This document shows positions 23,832 to 32,654 of a stretch of DNA of 64,000 bases, piece by piece. Each line of letters starts with the position of its first letter. Position 1 is the first letter of the stretch. Under the pieces are notes generated by a model, which worked only from the letters and a program-made list of their open reading frames with translations, had not been told where the DNA came from and ran no database searches. A program made the translations under genes and the position numbers. Origin of the DNA: an archaeon GW2011_AR5. GTDB taxonomy: Archaea; Aenigmatarchaeota; Aenigmatarchaeia; GW2011-AR5. The stretch is taken from the NCBI GenBank assembly GCA_000806115.1, contig JWKQ01000002.1:116497-180496 (forward strand). Reading direction: 5' to 3'.

Positions 23832-24977
23832 ATGGGTTTTCTGGATATTTTCAGGGCCAAAGAAAAGCGCTATTCGTTGAGCGAAGCGATGAGAATAATA
23901 GAAAAAGAGCTGGAAAGGCTTGATACGGAAAACCTTGAGCAGGCTAACAGGGATGCGATGAGGGTGGAGTCTGAGATACGGCAGCTCCTGATTTTGATAG
24001 ACGAATTCTCCAGGAAACCGACTCCTGAACTCGGCAAGTCTTCTGAAAACGTCAAGGAAAGATTCTGCCTGCTGTCCAGAAAACAGCTTATTTCATTAGG
24101 GACACCGGACAAATCAAGACCGCACGATTTTCTCAGGGCTGTAAGCATGACTTTGGACGCTTTGGGGGGGCTTACGCAGCGGCAGGTTCTGCACATCAAC
24201 TTCTTTTTCAAGGAAGATTTCAAGCCTGTGGGGAAAAAAATCAACGAGATAAGTTCAATCATTTCCGGCGGAGCAGGAGTCACAGATCACCACAAAGCCG
24301 TTGAGATGAACATGAAGCTTGCATCAATGCAGAACAAGAAGAAACTCACCGAAAATTCGATAGCTGCATGCGAAGCTGAATTAAGGAATAGCGAGGGCAG
24401 GAGTGTGCCGGGACTGCCGCGCCACCCGGATACGAACAGCCTTAACGCAGTGGAATCTAAGGTCAGTTCAAAAAAGCAGGAAATAGACTCTTTTTTGTCA
24501 GTTCAGAAAACGCTGAAAAAATACCTGTACGTTTCTGAAGTCAGGGAACCGGTAGTCGAATTGTATATAGAATCCCCGAGCAGCGCATTGATTGCCGACG
24601 AGAATCTTTCAGTGCTTGAACATTTGTCGCGAGCAGCCGAGCTCGCAAGGGGGGGAAAAATTGAAAACGACAGGAAGCTGGAGATAATTGTTAACGCGGC
24701 GCCTTACCTCAGAAAATCAAGGGAAGAACTGGCGGGCTTGCTAAAGAATCTCGAACTGGAGAAAAAGAAGTACTTTGACGAGCTGGAACTTTTCGAGAAT
24801 TCAATAAAGGAAAGGGCGGGCATGTTATCTGACAGGGAAAATAAGATGAAGACACTGGAGAAAACAGTCAAATCAGAAAAGGAAGAGCTTGATGCAGTGA
24901 GCAGGGGCATAGACCGTACAAGCGCCGAGCTCCTTCTCCTTGTTTCAAGGATATTGGACGCAAATGTTATCCTCTAA
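23832..24977 (+). CDS. Cytoplasmic coiled-coil protein, unknown
   Basis: A 381-residue protein with no signal peptide or membrane helix. Most of it is charged heptad-like sequence: residues 10-60, 140-175, 195-235 and especially 285-365 (LKNLELEKKKYFDELELFEN and KTLEKTVKSEKEELDAVSRG). A short N-terminal MGFLDIFRAKEKRYSL box resembles membrane-associated amphipathic starts. It could be a scaffold or SMC-like helper, but no nucleotide-binding motif is present. It follows the two secreted proteins on the same strand with a 45-base gap. Confidence 0.65.
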   Translation: MGFLDIFRAKEKRYSLSEAMRIIEKELERLDTENLEQANRDAMRVESEIRQLLILIDEFSRKPTPELGKSSENVKERFCLLSRKQLISLGTPDKSRPHDFLRAVSMTLDALGGLTQRQVLHINFFFKEDFKPVGKKINEISSIISGGAGVTDHHKAVEMNMKLASMQNKKKLTENSIAACEAELRNSEGRSVPGLPRHPDTNSLNAVESKVSSKKQEIDSFLSVQKTLKKYLYVSEVREPVVELYIESPSSALIADENLSVLEHLSRAAELARGGKIENDRKLEIIVNAAPYLRKSREELAGLLKNLELEKKKYFDELELFENSIKERAGMLSDRENKMKTLEKTVKSEKEELDAVSRGIDRTSAELLLLVSRILDANVIL

Positions 24978-25002
24978 CTTCCCTTTCATTGGGAATTATC
25001 CG

Positions 25003-25116
25003 AGAATGCATTGAAAACACACGACTTTAGTCGCGTGATGAAACTCAATGCATTCTGGATGCCATGCTCCCATGAAACCCGCACCTAAAGGTGCGGGTTA
25101 TTAGGAGCATTTCATG
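25003..25116. mobile_element. IS200/IS605-like palindromic element remnant (MITE/PATE-like)
   Basis: Two nested palindromes lie side by side. AGAATGCATTGA (25003-25014) pairs with 25045-25056 and encloses CGACT/AGTCG. ATGCTCC (25064-25070) pairs with 25104-25110 and encloses ACCCGCACCT (25077-25086) pairing with 25089-25098. The words CGACTTTAGTCGCGTGATG and GGTGCGGGTTATTAG closely resemble subterminal hairpins of IS200/IS605/IS1341 elements. No transposase or TnpB is present, so this would be a non-autonomous copy or scar. The 12-base word TCTGGATGCCAT (25054-25065) also occurs in the loop of the palindrome at 36.93 kb. Confidence 0.6.
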
Positions 25117-25158
25117 TATGGTTCTTTCTTTATATTTTTCTTCCGACTAATTCTACCC

Positions 25159-25533
25159 ATGGTAAGAAGTTATGTAAAGGGGGCGTCGGCCGAGCGGGAG
25201 CTTGTTCATATCTTGGCAAGACTAGGTTACATGGCAATCCGGGCGCCAAGATCAGGAAGGATAGGCCTGGATTCGCCGGATATCGTAGCGGCAAAGGACG
25301 GGCGTCTTTTAGTCATCGAGTGCAAATCACGGATGAGCGCATTTACTATACCAATGGAGCAGTTGGCACAATTGGAATCCTGGACCGTGAAGGCAAAAGC
25401 CATTGCATACGTAGGGTGCAAAATCCACAGGAAGGGGTGGAAATTTCTTAAGTACGAGGATGTACTAGCCAACAGCGGGCGGATAGGGAAAAAATTCATA
25501 GCTGAAAAAGGTATTCCGATCGAAGCGATCTGA
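25159..25533 (+). CDS. hjc: Holliday junction resolvase Hjc
   Basis: A 124-residue archaeal Hjc that cuts four-way junctions as a dimer. Motifs: KGASAERELVHIL (Glu of motif I), APRSGRIGLDSPDIVA (Asp of motif II), and LLVIECKSR (E-x-K of motif III). Length matches the family (120-140). The start at 25159 (MVRSYVKGASAE) is preferred over an upstream ATG at 25114 that adds a hydrophobic stretch. A TATA-like TTTATATTT lies about 26 bases before it, so the mRNA is probably leaderless. Confidence 0.93.
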   Translation: MVRSYVKGASAERELVHILARLGYMAIRAPRSGRIGLDSPDIVAAKDGRLLVIECKSRMSAFTIPMEQLAQLESWTVKAKAIAYVGCKIHRKGWKFLKYEDVLANSGRIGKKFIAEKGIPIEAI

Positions 25534-25566
25534 CTTAAGGTTTTTTGTCCCTTTATAATCGGTTTT

Positions 25567-25878
25567 ATGTTGCGATACCGGAAACTCAGAGACTTGCCCG
25601 TAGGCGAATGGAAAGGGCTCGGTTCTGGCCAGCGTCGGTGGCTGAGGAGCTATGTGGCAGGAACGTTCCGCGGATTCTATGCGGAAGTTGATGGGGAAAC
25701 GGTTTATCTCGGGCGGCTTGTCGAAGGACGCGGGGACGATATTTACATGGTGATTAACAAAAGCCGTCACAGCGTAGCCAGAGGCTCGGCGCCAAAGGAC
25801 GCCTACAATTTTGTAGCTTCAAAGATACGCAAGGCAACGGAGAGAAGGGTGCGGCGTATAAAAGCAAGAAGCCTATAA
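25567..25878 (+). CDS. Small very basic protein, unknown
   Basis: A 103-residue protein with an N-terminal region of turns and aromatic residues (GEWKGLGSGQRRWLRSYVAG), a short beta section (GFYAEVDGETVYLGRLV), and a basic C-terminal helix (SKIRKATERRVRRIKARSL). The net charge is strongly positive, which suggests nucleic-acid binding. No family is recognised. It lies 33 bases downstream of hjc on the same strand and may be co-transcribed. Confidence 0.6.
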   Translation: MLRYRKLRDLPVGEWKGLGSGQRRWLRSYVAGTFRGFYAEVDGETVYLGRLVEGRGDDIYMVINKSRHSVARGSAPKDAYNFVASKIRKATERRVRRIKARSL

Positions 25879-25917
25879 AAGCATTTCTTTCTGTATCTTA
25901 TTTAGAGGAAGAACATT

Positions 25918-25965
25918 ATGGCTTCATACTTATCTTTGTTGTCCGGTATAGAGGTACGTAGCTAG
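25918..25965 (+). CDS. Possible 15-codon leader ORF before dnaG
   Basis: ATG 25918 is preceded by GAGGAAG at good spacing and opens MASYLSLLSGIEVRS before a TAG. A second short frame, ATG 25992 to TAG 26039, ends just before the dnaG ribosome binding site. Between them GGCGCT/AGCGTC and ACGCAG/CTGCGT can pair. A short translated leader followed by a hairpin suggests translation-dependent control of dnaG, but the ORFs may be chance. Confidence 0.3.
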   Translation: MASYLSLLSGIEVRS

Positions 25966-26053
25966 CTCAGTTCTTTCTCTGTAAAAAATACAATGACGCA
26001 GAAAGATGGCGCTTTAGCGTCTGTCGGTCCTGCGTATTAGGAGGCTGGTAATT

Positions 26054-27226
26054 ATGGCCAAACTGGCCCAGAATTTTGCGAAATACATGATTTATGCGAG
26101 AATGCAGTCCAAAGGAGTGGTCGAACGTCCTGACGTGATAGGAGCTATCTTCGGTCAGACCGAGGGACTTCTTGGCAACGAGCTCGATCTGCGGGATCTG
26201 CAGCAGACCGGGCGCGTCGGCAGGATAGAGGTGAACGTAAAGACCAATAAGGGGAAGTCATTTGCAGAGATTATAATTCCTTCTTCACTGGACGCAAGCG
26301 AGACGTCACTCATCGCGGCCTCCCTGGAAACCATAGACAAGGTGGGTCCGTGCGATGCGGAAGTTGAGGTAACAAAGGTTGACGACGTGCGCAACCAGAA
26401 GCGCCGCTATGTAATGGACCGCGCGAAAGAGATACTCCACGCCATGATGGACAGCACAGGAATGCCGGATTCTCAAAGAATGGCCGACATGATTAAGGAA
26501 GCGGTGCGCACGTGGGAAGTTGGCAACTACAACGGCCTGGCTTGCGGCCCGGAAATAGAAGCCAACGAGGAGATAATCGTAGTGGAAGGGCGGGCGGACG
26601 TAATCAATTTGCTGAAGAACGGCATAAGGAATGTAATAGCAATCGAGGGCAGCAAGATTCCGCAGCCCGTGATAGACTTGACGAGAAAAAAGACGACAAC
26701 CGCGTTCCTTGACGGCGACCGCGGCGGGGACCTTGACCTGAAGAAACTGATGGATATCGCAGACATAGACTTTGTCGCCCGCGCCGATGCAGGGAAGGAA
26801 GTGGAGGAGCTTACAAAGAAGGAAATATACAAGGCTCTGCGCGAAAAGATACCCGCAAACCAGGTTGGCGAAAAGAGGCAGCAGCCTGCTCCTGTAGCGC
26901 AGGAAGAGGCGGCTCCCGAAGAGCTTGATGAAAACTCGTCCAAATTCCTTACCAGACTGCTTGAAGATCTTGTCGGGACACGTGCGGCATACCTTGTTGA
27001 CCAGGACCAGCAGATAATGACTAAGATGCCGCTGTCCGAGCTTTCTGAAATGATAAACGACTTTGCAGGGGTCTATGCAATTGCAATAGACGGCAAAATA
27101 AGTCAGCCTCTTGTGGATCTGGCAAAGAAGCGGGGCGTCGGCATCGTGGCAGGCATGGGTTTCAAGGAGCGGGTGGATGCAGGGCATGTGAAGGTGTTTG
27201 TGATGGAACAGCAAGAATCTGCCTGA
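26054..27226 (+). CDS. dnaG: DnaG-type primase (archaeal)
   Basis: A 390-residue archaeal DnaG. The TOPRIM domain shows IIVVEGRADVINLLKNGI (catalytic Glu, about residue 179) and AFLDGDRGGDLDLKKL (D-x-D, about 219). The N-terminal part (KYMIYARMQSKGVVERPDVIG) is the family-specific region. In archaea DnaG associates with the RNA exosome and can also synthesise primers. The start follows GGAGG. The upstream leader is structured and contains possible short ORFs. Confidence 0.95.
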   Translation: MAKLAQNFAKYMIYARMQSKGVVERPDVIGAIFGQTEGLLGNELDLRDLQQTGRVGRIEVNVKTNKGKSFAEIIIPSSLDASETSLIAASLETIDKVGPCDAEVEVTKVDDVRNQKRRYVMDRAKEILHAMMDSTGMPDSQRMADMIKEAVRTWEVGNYNGLACGPEIEANEEIIVVEGRADVINLLKNGIRNVIAIEGSKIPQPVIDLTRKKTTTAFLDGDRGGDLDLKKLMDIADIDFVARADAGKEVEELTKKEIYKALREKIPANQVGEKRQQPAPVAQEEAAPEELDENSSKFLTRLLEDLVGTRAAYLVDQDQQIMTKMPLSELSEMINDFAGVYAIAIDGKISQPLVDLAKKRGVGIVAGMGFKERVDAGHVKVFVMEQQESA

Positions 27227-27522
27227 AAGACGGAATATTGCAAATTTCGCCCCAATAAGTTATTTAAGGAGCCGCGACAATAGTTAAAACAAGTGAAGAT
27301 CATGCAGCCAAAAATACACAGCCTATTTCGCAATTTCAATAGCATGGCCTCTATGTACCTGAAGTGCGCAACAATCTAATATCGGGATGACACTGCTTCT
27401 GCGCCGCAGCCGACCTTTCAGCTGGTTGTCAATAAACTAATACTTGATTTCTTTCGCTATGCTGACTGACGCTTTGCGTCTTTCGGATATTGACATCATA
27501 AGCCGAACTGGAGATGATTTGC
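27227..27522. other. Intergenic stretch after dnaG
   Basis: About 300 bases with no convincing gene. A TATA-like TTATTTAA near 27260 precedes a 25-codon frame at 27303-27380 that has no clear ribosome binding site. GACGCTTTGCGTC (27470-27482) is a short hairpin followed by TTTC, possibly a terminator for dnaG. No RNA gene is recognised. Confidence 0.4.
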
Positions 27523-27675
27523 ATGAGAATGTTACAAATGCCGAAGTGCTGCGGAAGGGAAATGCAGCCGAACATGGAAACGCTGAAATTCATTGAGATG
27601 AATTGCGGCATATGTGGAGATGTAGTATACGTCAAGAAAGAACAGGCAGAGAAGCCGCAGATGCTCGACGACTAA
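27523..27675 (+). CDS. 50-residue zinc-ribbon protein
   Basis: ATG 27523 follows GGAGATG. The product begins MRMLQMPKCCGREMQPNMET and continues LKFIEMNCGICGDVVYVKKE, so it has two cysteine pairs (CC and CGIC) about 20 residues apart, a minimal zinc ribbon. It matches the pattern of small archaeal zinc-ribbon proteins (CPKCGxEM...CxxCG). It overlaps the convergent peptidase gene by 4 bases. Function is unknown. Confidence 0.65.
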   Translation: MRMLQMPKCCGREMQPNMETLKFIEMNCGICGDVVYVKKEQAEKPQMLDD

Positions 27676-28712
27676 ATTTCTGTCAGTGAAGAAGGGGCGG
27701 TGCTTAGAAGTACGGCTTTTTCCCTGACAAGTACGTCATCTTCTATTCTTATTCCTCCCCAGCCTTTTTTGTAGTAGCCGGGTTCGACCGTAATCACCAT
27801 GTCTTTTGCAAGAACATTTTTGGAGTTCTCGCCGAACGGCGGAAATTCATGAATGGCAATGCCAAGTCCGTGTCCTATGCTGTGAATTAACTTGTGCTTC
27901 AGATCGGATTCAAGGATTTTATTTGCCGCGTTGTGCACATCGCACACTTTCGCGCCGGCCATGATTTCTCTTATTGATGCCTGTTGCGCCCTATAGACGG
28001 TTTTGTAAATGTTTTTTGTAGCGTCGTCGGGCCGCCCCGCGTAAAAAACCCTTGTTATGTCGGAAGAATATCCGTTGAATACAACGCCGAAATCCACAAG
28101 CAGTACGCCTTTCAGCTTTGCGGCTCCTGGTATATGGTGAGGCACGGCGGAATTTTTTCCGGCGGCAACTATTGGCGGGAAGGAGACGCCTTCCGCAGCC
28201 CTTTTCGCAGCGTATTCAATCTCGGCTGCCAGTTCTTTTTCTGTGCCGGATTTAGATACAAGCCCGGATATATTCTCAATAAGCTCTTCTGAAATGCTGC
28301 ACGCTTCTTTTATGTTTTTGATTTCCCGCGGTGTCTTGACTGATCTTATTGATTCCATTTTTTTGGAGACGTCGACTATTTTTCTCCCGTTTAGTATTTT
28401 CTTGAAGCGCAGCAGGCGCGAATAAGTGATGGACGTGAAATCTACGCCGATAGTCTTGCCGTTGTTTTTTTTCATTGCAAGTTCGGCCTCCGCGCGTTTC
28501 TGGATTACTATTTTGCGGCATTTGAATATCTCTGACTCAAGGCGGTTTGTTATGACAACGGGCCCGGATTTCGTTATAATTACAGTGCCTGTCACCTGCG
28601 CGGTCTTGCTGAGCCCGGTGAAATAATAGAAATTCTCGTCAACGCGCGAGCCGTCGGTGAAGAATACAAGCGTGTCCGCACCGCACTCGGCAAGTATTTT
28701 CGGGAAGTCCAT
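27672..28712 (-). CDS. pepQ: Xaa-Pro dipeptidase/aminopeptidase (M24)
   Basis: A 346-residue M24 metallopeptidase with an N-terminal creatinase-like domain (residues 1-120) and a pita-bread catalytic domain. Five metal ligands are visible: two Asp in LVDFGVVFNGYSSDITRVF, His in HSIGHGLGIAIHE, Glu in VITVEPGYY and Glu in GIRIEDDVLV. It removes residues next to proline in short peptides. Length matches archaeal prolidases (about 350). It is followed 26 bases downstream by a convergent small gene and preceded by the aminopeptidase gene on the same strand. Confidence 0.92.
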   Translation of the reverse strand: MDFPKILAECGADTLVFFTDGSRVDENFYYFTGLSKTAQVTGTVIITKSGPVVITNRLESEIFKCRKIVIQKRAEAELAMKKNNGKTIGVDFTSITYSRLLRFKKILNGRKIVDVSKKMESIRSVKTPREIKNIKEACSISEELIENISGLVSKSGTEKELAAEIEYAAKRAAEGVSFPPIVAAGKNSAVPHHIPGAAKLKGVLLVDFGVVFNGYSSDITRVFYAGRPDDATKNIYKTVYRAQQASIREIMAGAKVCDVHNAANKILESDLKHKLIHSIGHGLGIAIHEFPPFGENSKNVLAKDMVITVEPGYYKKGWGGIRIEDDVLVREKAVLLSTAPSSLTEI

Positions 28713-28750
28713 TCAATTATTTTAACGGAGAACTAATTAAAAGCACGCCA

Positions 28751-31255
28751 TTATTTTTCCGCCGACCTCTTTGCGGCGGCAAGGTCCTTATCTTTTTGTT
28801 CAAGTTCCCGTCTCACCTCAATGCTGGCACGGTAAGAGTCTATGTCCGTATCCAGCCACGGGTATATTTTCTTTATGGCGTCCTCTGCCGCGCGTTTAAT
28901 ACGCCCATCCCTGTCGTCTTTTATGAGATTTTCCAGCACTGGTATTGCCCTTTCATCTCGCAGTTCGCCAAGTGCATCAGCAGCAGATATCTGCACAAGG
29001 GTATATTTGTCTTCTGTTAGTGCAACCAGAGTGTCAAGAACATCCTTACGACCCTTTCCATAAATCGCGAGGTTTCTTATCGCGGCAAATCGCGGCCTTT
29101 CTTCATTCCCGTACTCCGAATATTTTTTCAGAAATTCTATTGATTCGGCCCCTTTCAGATGGGCTATGCCGTCGACTGCCACCGCCCGTATTGCATCAAG
29201 CCATGAAGCGCGGGTGAGCATCGACATAATAAGTGGTTCGACCGAAGGGTCTTTTGTCTTGCCGAGCGTCCTGCATACCTCTGCAGGAACCAGGTAGCTG
29301 TTTTTATCGTCCAGAAGCGGTTTGATATCCTTTATTATCTTTGGATCCTTGAATTCGCCTAATGCTGCGACAACAGCTTTTCTTGCCGCCGGATGTTTGA
29401 GAGAAAGTCCTTTGATAAGATACTCCATAGCAGTTGTATTTTTCATCTGTCCGAGAAGTGCCGCAATTTCTGCCTGCACGCCCCAGAACTTGTCCTTGAG
29501 CATTGCTTCACCGAGGATTTCTGACTCTTTCAGGGTTCCATATTTTGCAATCTCACCTGCAGCCATTATCCTTCCAATTACGTTCGGGTCGTTGACGAGC
29601 TGGAAAATCCACATCGCAAGCGGTTTCACAGTTTCGATTCTTTTTAGTATGACGTTATCTGGGTCGATGCGAAGCATTAGAGGTTCCGAGTCAATTTTGT
29701 ACGTGAGTATCTGTTCTTTTTGCTCTACGAGTTCTTCGAATGTTTTCGTGCCGCTCCTGGTCGTAAATTCGAATTTGACGTTTGCTGAAAACAGTGGTGT
29801 GTCAGATGTCTGGTTCTGTGAGATATGGATACACGCATCTTTTGTTTTTGCATCCCAGCTGTAAAGCACTTTGTATTCAGGATGTCCGGCGCTGAAAATC
29901 CACTGGTCGAAGAATTTTTTCATGTTCATGCCAGTTACGTCTTCTATTGCTTCTATGAAGTCAAGTGTTTCAACGGCCTTGTCCTGGTTTTTCTGTACGT
30001 AATTTTTGATTACCTTCCACCAGAGTTTGTCTCCAAGGGCGTTTCGTAGCATGTGAAGTATAATCGAGCCTTTCTGGTACGTATGCCTGTCTACGAGGTC
30101 ATTCGGTCTTCTGAAAAGGTTTGTGACAATAGGTCTTCTGTATTTTTCCTTGTCTTCTGAGAAATAAGATTCGGCATTCTGGAATAGTTCGTATAGGAAT
30201 TCATCGTTGCCTCTTTCATGTTCCATGTATAAAGCATCGAAATAAGTGGCAAAGCTTTCATTCAGCCATAGGTGCGACCAGTCCTTGCATGTAATCAGGT
30301 CTCCGAACCACTGGTGCGCCAGTTCGTGGGCGCAAAGCCCTTCGGAAAAATATTTTGCTTCTTCATGCGCTCGTTCGTCATGCAACGCATCATCTGTCTG
30401 CGTAGTGACTGTTGTGTGTTCCATGCCGCCGAATATGAAGTCTACCGCAGCAACTTGGGCATATTTTTCATACGGATAGCTGACACCTATTTTGTTTGAG
30501 AAGAAGTCTATCATCTGCGGTGTTTTACCGAACGCGCGTTTTATATCATCCCCGCGACCCTTCTGGCAGTAATAAATTACAGGCACGTTCTTCCATTTGT
30601 CTTTTAACTCTTCGAAATCACCAACAGCGAAACTCACCAAGTAGGGCGAGTGAGGTTTTGACATCTTCCAGTGGAATGTCTTGGTTTTTTCTTTTTTGTT
30701 TTCACTTGACTTCAGAAGGGTTCCATTGGATACGGCCATAAGATTATTCGGGACTGTTACAACCACCTCTGTGGTAGACTTGTCGTTCGGGAGATCCTGC
30801 GTAGGGAACCAGTACGGCGCGTCTTCGCTCTCGCTGTGTGACCAGACTTGGACAGGTTTGTCAGGATAATGCTTGTCGGGTCCCACGAAGTAAATCCCAA
30901 GTTTTGGATCTTGAAGCTTGTATCCGATAACAACAGTAATTTCCTTGTCAGCTTCCGCATCAGTTGTTATCTCAATCTTTGAATCGTCATAAGTGTATTT
31001 TAACAGCTTCCCCTTGGTATCTTTTACATATAGCAGCTTGAAATGGTGTGCCTTAAGAATCAGGCTGCTCTTTCCGTTCATGGATTTGAAAGATGTGGTG
31101 CAGACGCCTGAAACGGTTTTTTTTGGTATATCAAGGTCCAGTTCTATCTTTACATGTGTAGTCTTGAAGTTCCGACTTTCAGCGTACTGCGGCTTCGGCG
31201 AGAGCCCGGCAAACCTTGGGTCGGGCAGTCCAAGAAATGATGAGTACAAACACAT
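28751..31255 (-). CDS. M1-family aminopeptidase with C-terminal HEAT repeats
   Basis: An 834-residue protein if ATG 31255 is used; a TTG at 31264 is an alternative. A TATA-like element at about 31280 suggests a leaderless mRNA. It has the M1 beta-saddle domain, exopeptidase motif GGMEHTTVTTQ (a variant of GxMEN with His for Asn), and zinc motif HELAHQWFGDLITCKDWSHLWLNE (HExxH-x18-E, near residue 310). The last 280 residues are HEAT repeats (for example AIPVLENLIKDDRDGRIKRAAEDAIKKI), as in the TAF2-like M1 subgroup. It trims N-terminal residues from peptides. Confidence 0.93.
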   Translation of the reverse strand: MCLYSSFLGLPDPRFAGLSPKPQYAESRNFKTTHVKIELDLDIPKKTVSGVCTTSFKSMNGKSSLILKAHHFKLLYVKDTKGKLLKYTYDDSKIEITTDAEADKEITVVIGYKLQDPKLGIYFVGPDKHYPDKPVQVWSHSESEDAPYWFPTQDLPNDKSTTEVVVTVPNNLMAVSNGTLLKSSENKKEKTKTFHWKMSKPHSPYLVSFAVGDFEELKDKWKNVPVIYYCQKGRGDDIKRAFGKTPQMIDFFSNKIGVSYPYEKYAQVAAVDFIFGGMEHTTVTTQTDDALHDERAHEEAKYFSEGLCAHELAHQWFGDLITCKDWSHLWLNESFATYFDALYMEHERGNDEFLYELFQNAESYFSEDKEKYRRPIVTNLFRRPNDLVDRHTYQKGSIILHMLRNALGDKLWWKVIKNYVQKNQDKAVETLDFIEAIEDVTGMNMKKFFDQWIFSAGHPEYKVLYSWDAKTKDACIHISQNQTSDTPLFSANVKFEFTTRSGTKTFEELVEQKEQILTYKIDSEPLMLRIDPDNVILKRIETVKPLAMWIFQLVNDPNVIGRIMAAGEIAKYGTLKESEILGEAMLKDKFWGVQAEIAALLGQMKNTTAMEYLIKGLSLKHPAARKAVVAALGEFKDPKIIKDIKPLLDDKNSYLVPAEVCRTLGKTKDPSVEPLIMSMLTRASWLDAIRAVAVDGIAHLKGAESIEFLKKYSEYGNEERPRFAAIRNLAIYGKGRKDVLDTLVALTEDKYTLVQISAADALGELRDERAIPVLENLIKDDRDGRIKRAAEDAIKKIYPWLDTDIDSYRASIEVRRELEQKDKDLAAAKRSAEK

Positions 31256-31340
31256 TAGAACCAATTCACAGTTTTAAGATATAAAGTTTTAATTTAGAAA
31301 GACCTATGAGAAACATATAAGATTCTTTGTGTGTGGTTCT

Positions 31341-32654
31341 ATGAGCATTTTCAGAAGCTACGATGTACGCGGGATTTACGGCAAGGACATTGACGAAGAC
31401 ATCATGAAACGCATAGGAACGGCTTTTTCCAGGACGTCCACAAAAACGGTTGCTGTCGCCGGCGACATGAGACTTTCAAGCCCCTCGCTCAAGGAGGCGT
31501 TTATCAACGGATGCGACGTTGATGTTATAGACTGCGGATGCGTGCCTCTTGGCGTAGGCATGCTGCATGCACTCGGTAAATATGACTATGCTTACATAAC
31601 GGGCTCGCACCTGCCGAAAGAATGGAACGGCGTGAAATTTTTTCATAAGTCTGGTATAGGCTTTCGCGAAGCGGAGAACAAGTCAATTGAAAAAACATTT
31701 CTTGCGGCAAGAACAAAAAAAACTTCGAAAAAAATAGAGAAAACCGGCACGCGGCAGCTTCTGGAATCCTACAAGAAATACGCTGCAGGAAAGGCAAAGG
31801 CAGCCAGAAACATGCACGTAGTGCTTGATTGCGGCAACGGGATGGCAAGCATCATAGCAAAGGAGATGTTCAGCTACGCCGGATTCAGCGTCGAGGCTAT
31901 ATATGACAAGCTTGACGGCTCTTTCCCGAACAGGAATTCCGACCCGAATGAGGATGGCCTGGAAAAGCTCAAGAAAAAAATGGCGTCGGCTGATATTGGT
32001 ATTGCCTACGACGGCGACGGGGACAGGATGGTGCTTATCGACGAAAAAGGCAGGAAGCTCACGCCGGAGCAGGTGGCGTATCTGGTTTTGCTCGGTGCCG
32101 GGAAGCATGCCGGGCCTGTGGTGGCAAATGTTGAATGCACGCGCGCAATCGATGATATTGCCAGGAAGTTCGGAAAGCAGGTTATACGCGTGCCGGTGGG
32201 TCATACTTTCATGATGGAAGGAGTTGAGAAGCACAAGGCATGCTTCGGGCTGGAGTCTGCTGCGCATTATGCGCTTCCATACATGGCGCCGTTTGACGAC
32301 TCGCTGATTGTCAGCATATTCGCCGCTTCTGTGCTGTCGCATCAGGACAGGCCGCTGTCAGAAATCGCGGACTCTGTCAGGGAATATCCTTTCGAACGCG
32401 TTAATTTTGAGTGCGACGACAAGAGAAAATTCATAAATGTCGAGAATCTAAGGCGGCAATTCAGGAAGGAATACAAGGACGTCACGGCACTTGACGGCGT
32501 GCGCGTTGATTTTCCCGACGGCTGGGTTCTGGTACGCCCGTCAAACACCTCGCCCTTTGTCCGTCTTACAGTAGAGGCGAAAGACGCAAAAACCTTGAAA
32601 CGCCTGATGGAAAAATTCTCCGGAATTATTGTGAGTGAAATCGGTAAGAAATAA
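31341..32654 (+). CDS. Phosphomannomutase/phosphoglucomutase
   Basis: A 437-residue alpha-D-phosphohexomutase starting at ATG 31341 (a GTG at 31329 is an alternative). Motifs: N-terminal SYDVRGIYG; phosphoserine loop YITGSHLPKEWNGVKF (canonical TASHNPxxxNG, Ser kept); metal loop AYDGDGDRM; sugar loop GLESAAHYALP (canonical GEESGH, altered); phosphate loop RPSNTSPFVRL. It interconverts sugar 1- and 6-phosphates for GDP-mannose or UDP-glucose supply. It is convergent, with no gap, with a nucleotidyltransferase gene, so both steps of nucleotide-sugar synthesis are side by side. Confidence 0.9.
   Translation: MSIFRSYDVRGIYGKDIDEDIMKRIGTAFSRTSTKTVAVAGDMRLSSPSLKEAFINGCDVDVIDCGCVPLGVGMLHALGKYDYAYITGSHLPKEWNGVKFFHKSGIGFREAENKSIEKTFLAARTKKTSKKIEKTGTRQLLESYKKYAAGKAKAARNMHVVLDCGNGMASIIAKEMFSYAGFSVEAIYDKLDGSFPNRNSDPNEDGLEKLKKKMASADIGIAYDGDGDRMVLIDEKGRKLTPEQVAYLVLLGAGKHAGPVVANVECTRAIDDIARKFGKQVIRVPVGHTFMMEGVEKHKACFGLESAAHYALPYMAPFDDSLIVSIFAASVLSHQDRPLSEIADSVREYPFERVNFECDDKRKFINVENLRRQFRKEYKDVTALDGVRVDFPDGWVLVRPSNTSPFVRLTVEAKDAKTLKRLMEKFSGIIVSEIGKK

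Noticed and set aside
27303-27380. 25-codon ORF after dnaG
   Set aside because: No clear ribosome binding site and no recognisable composition; left as intergenic.
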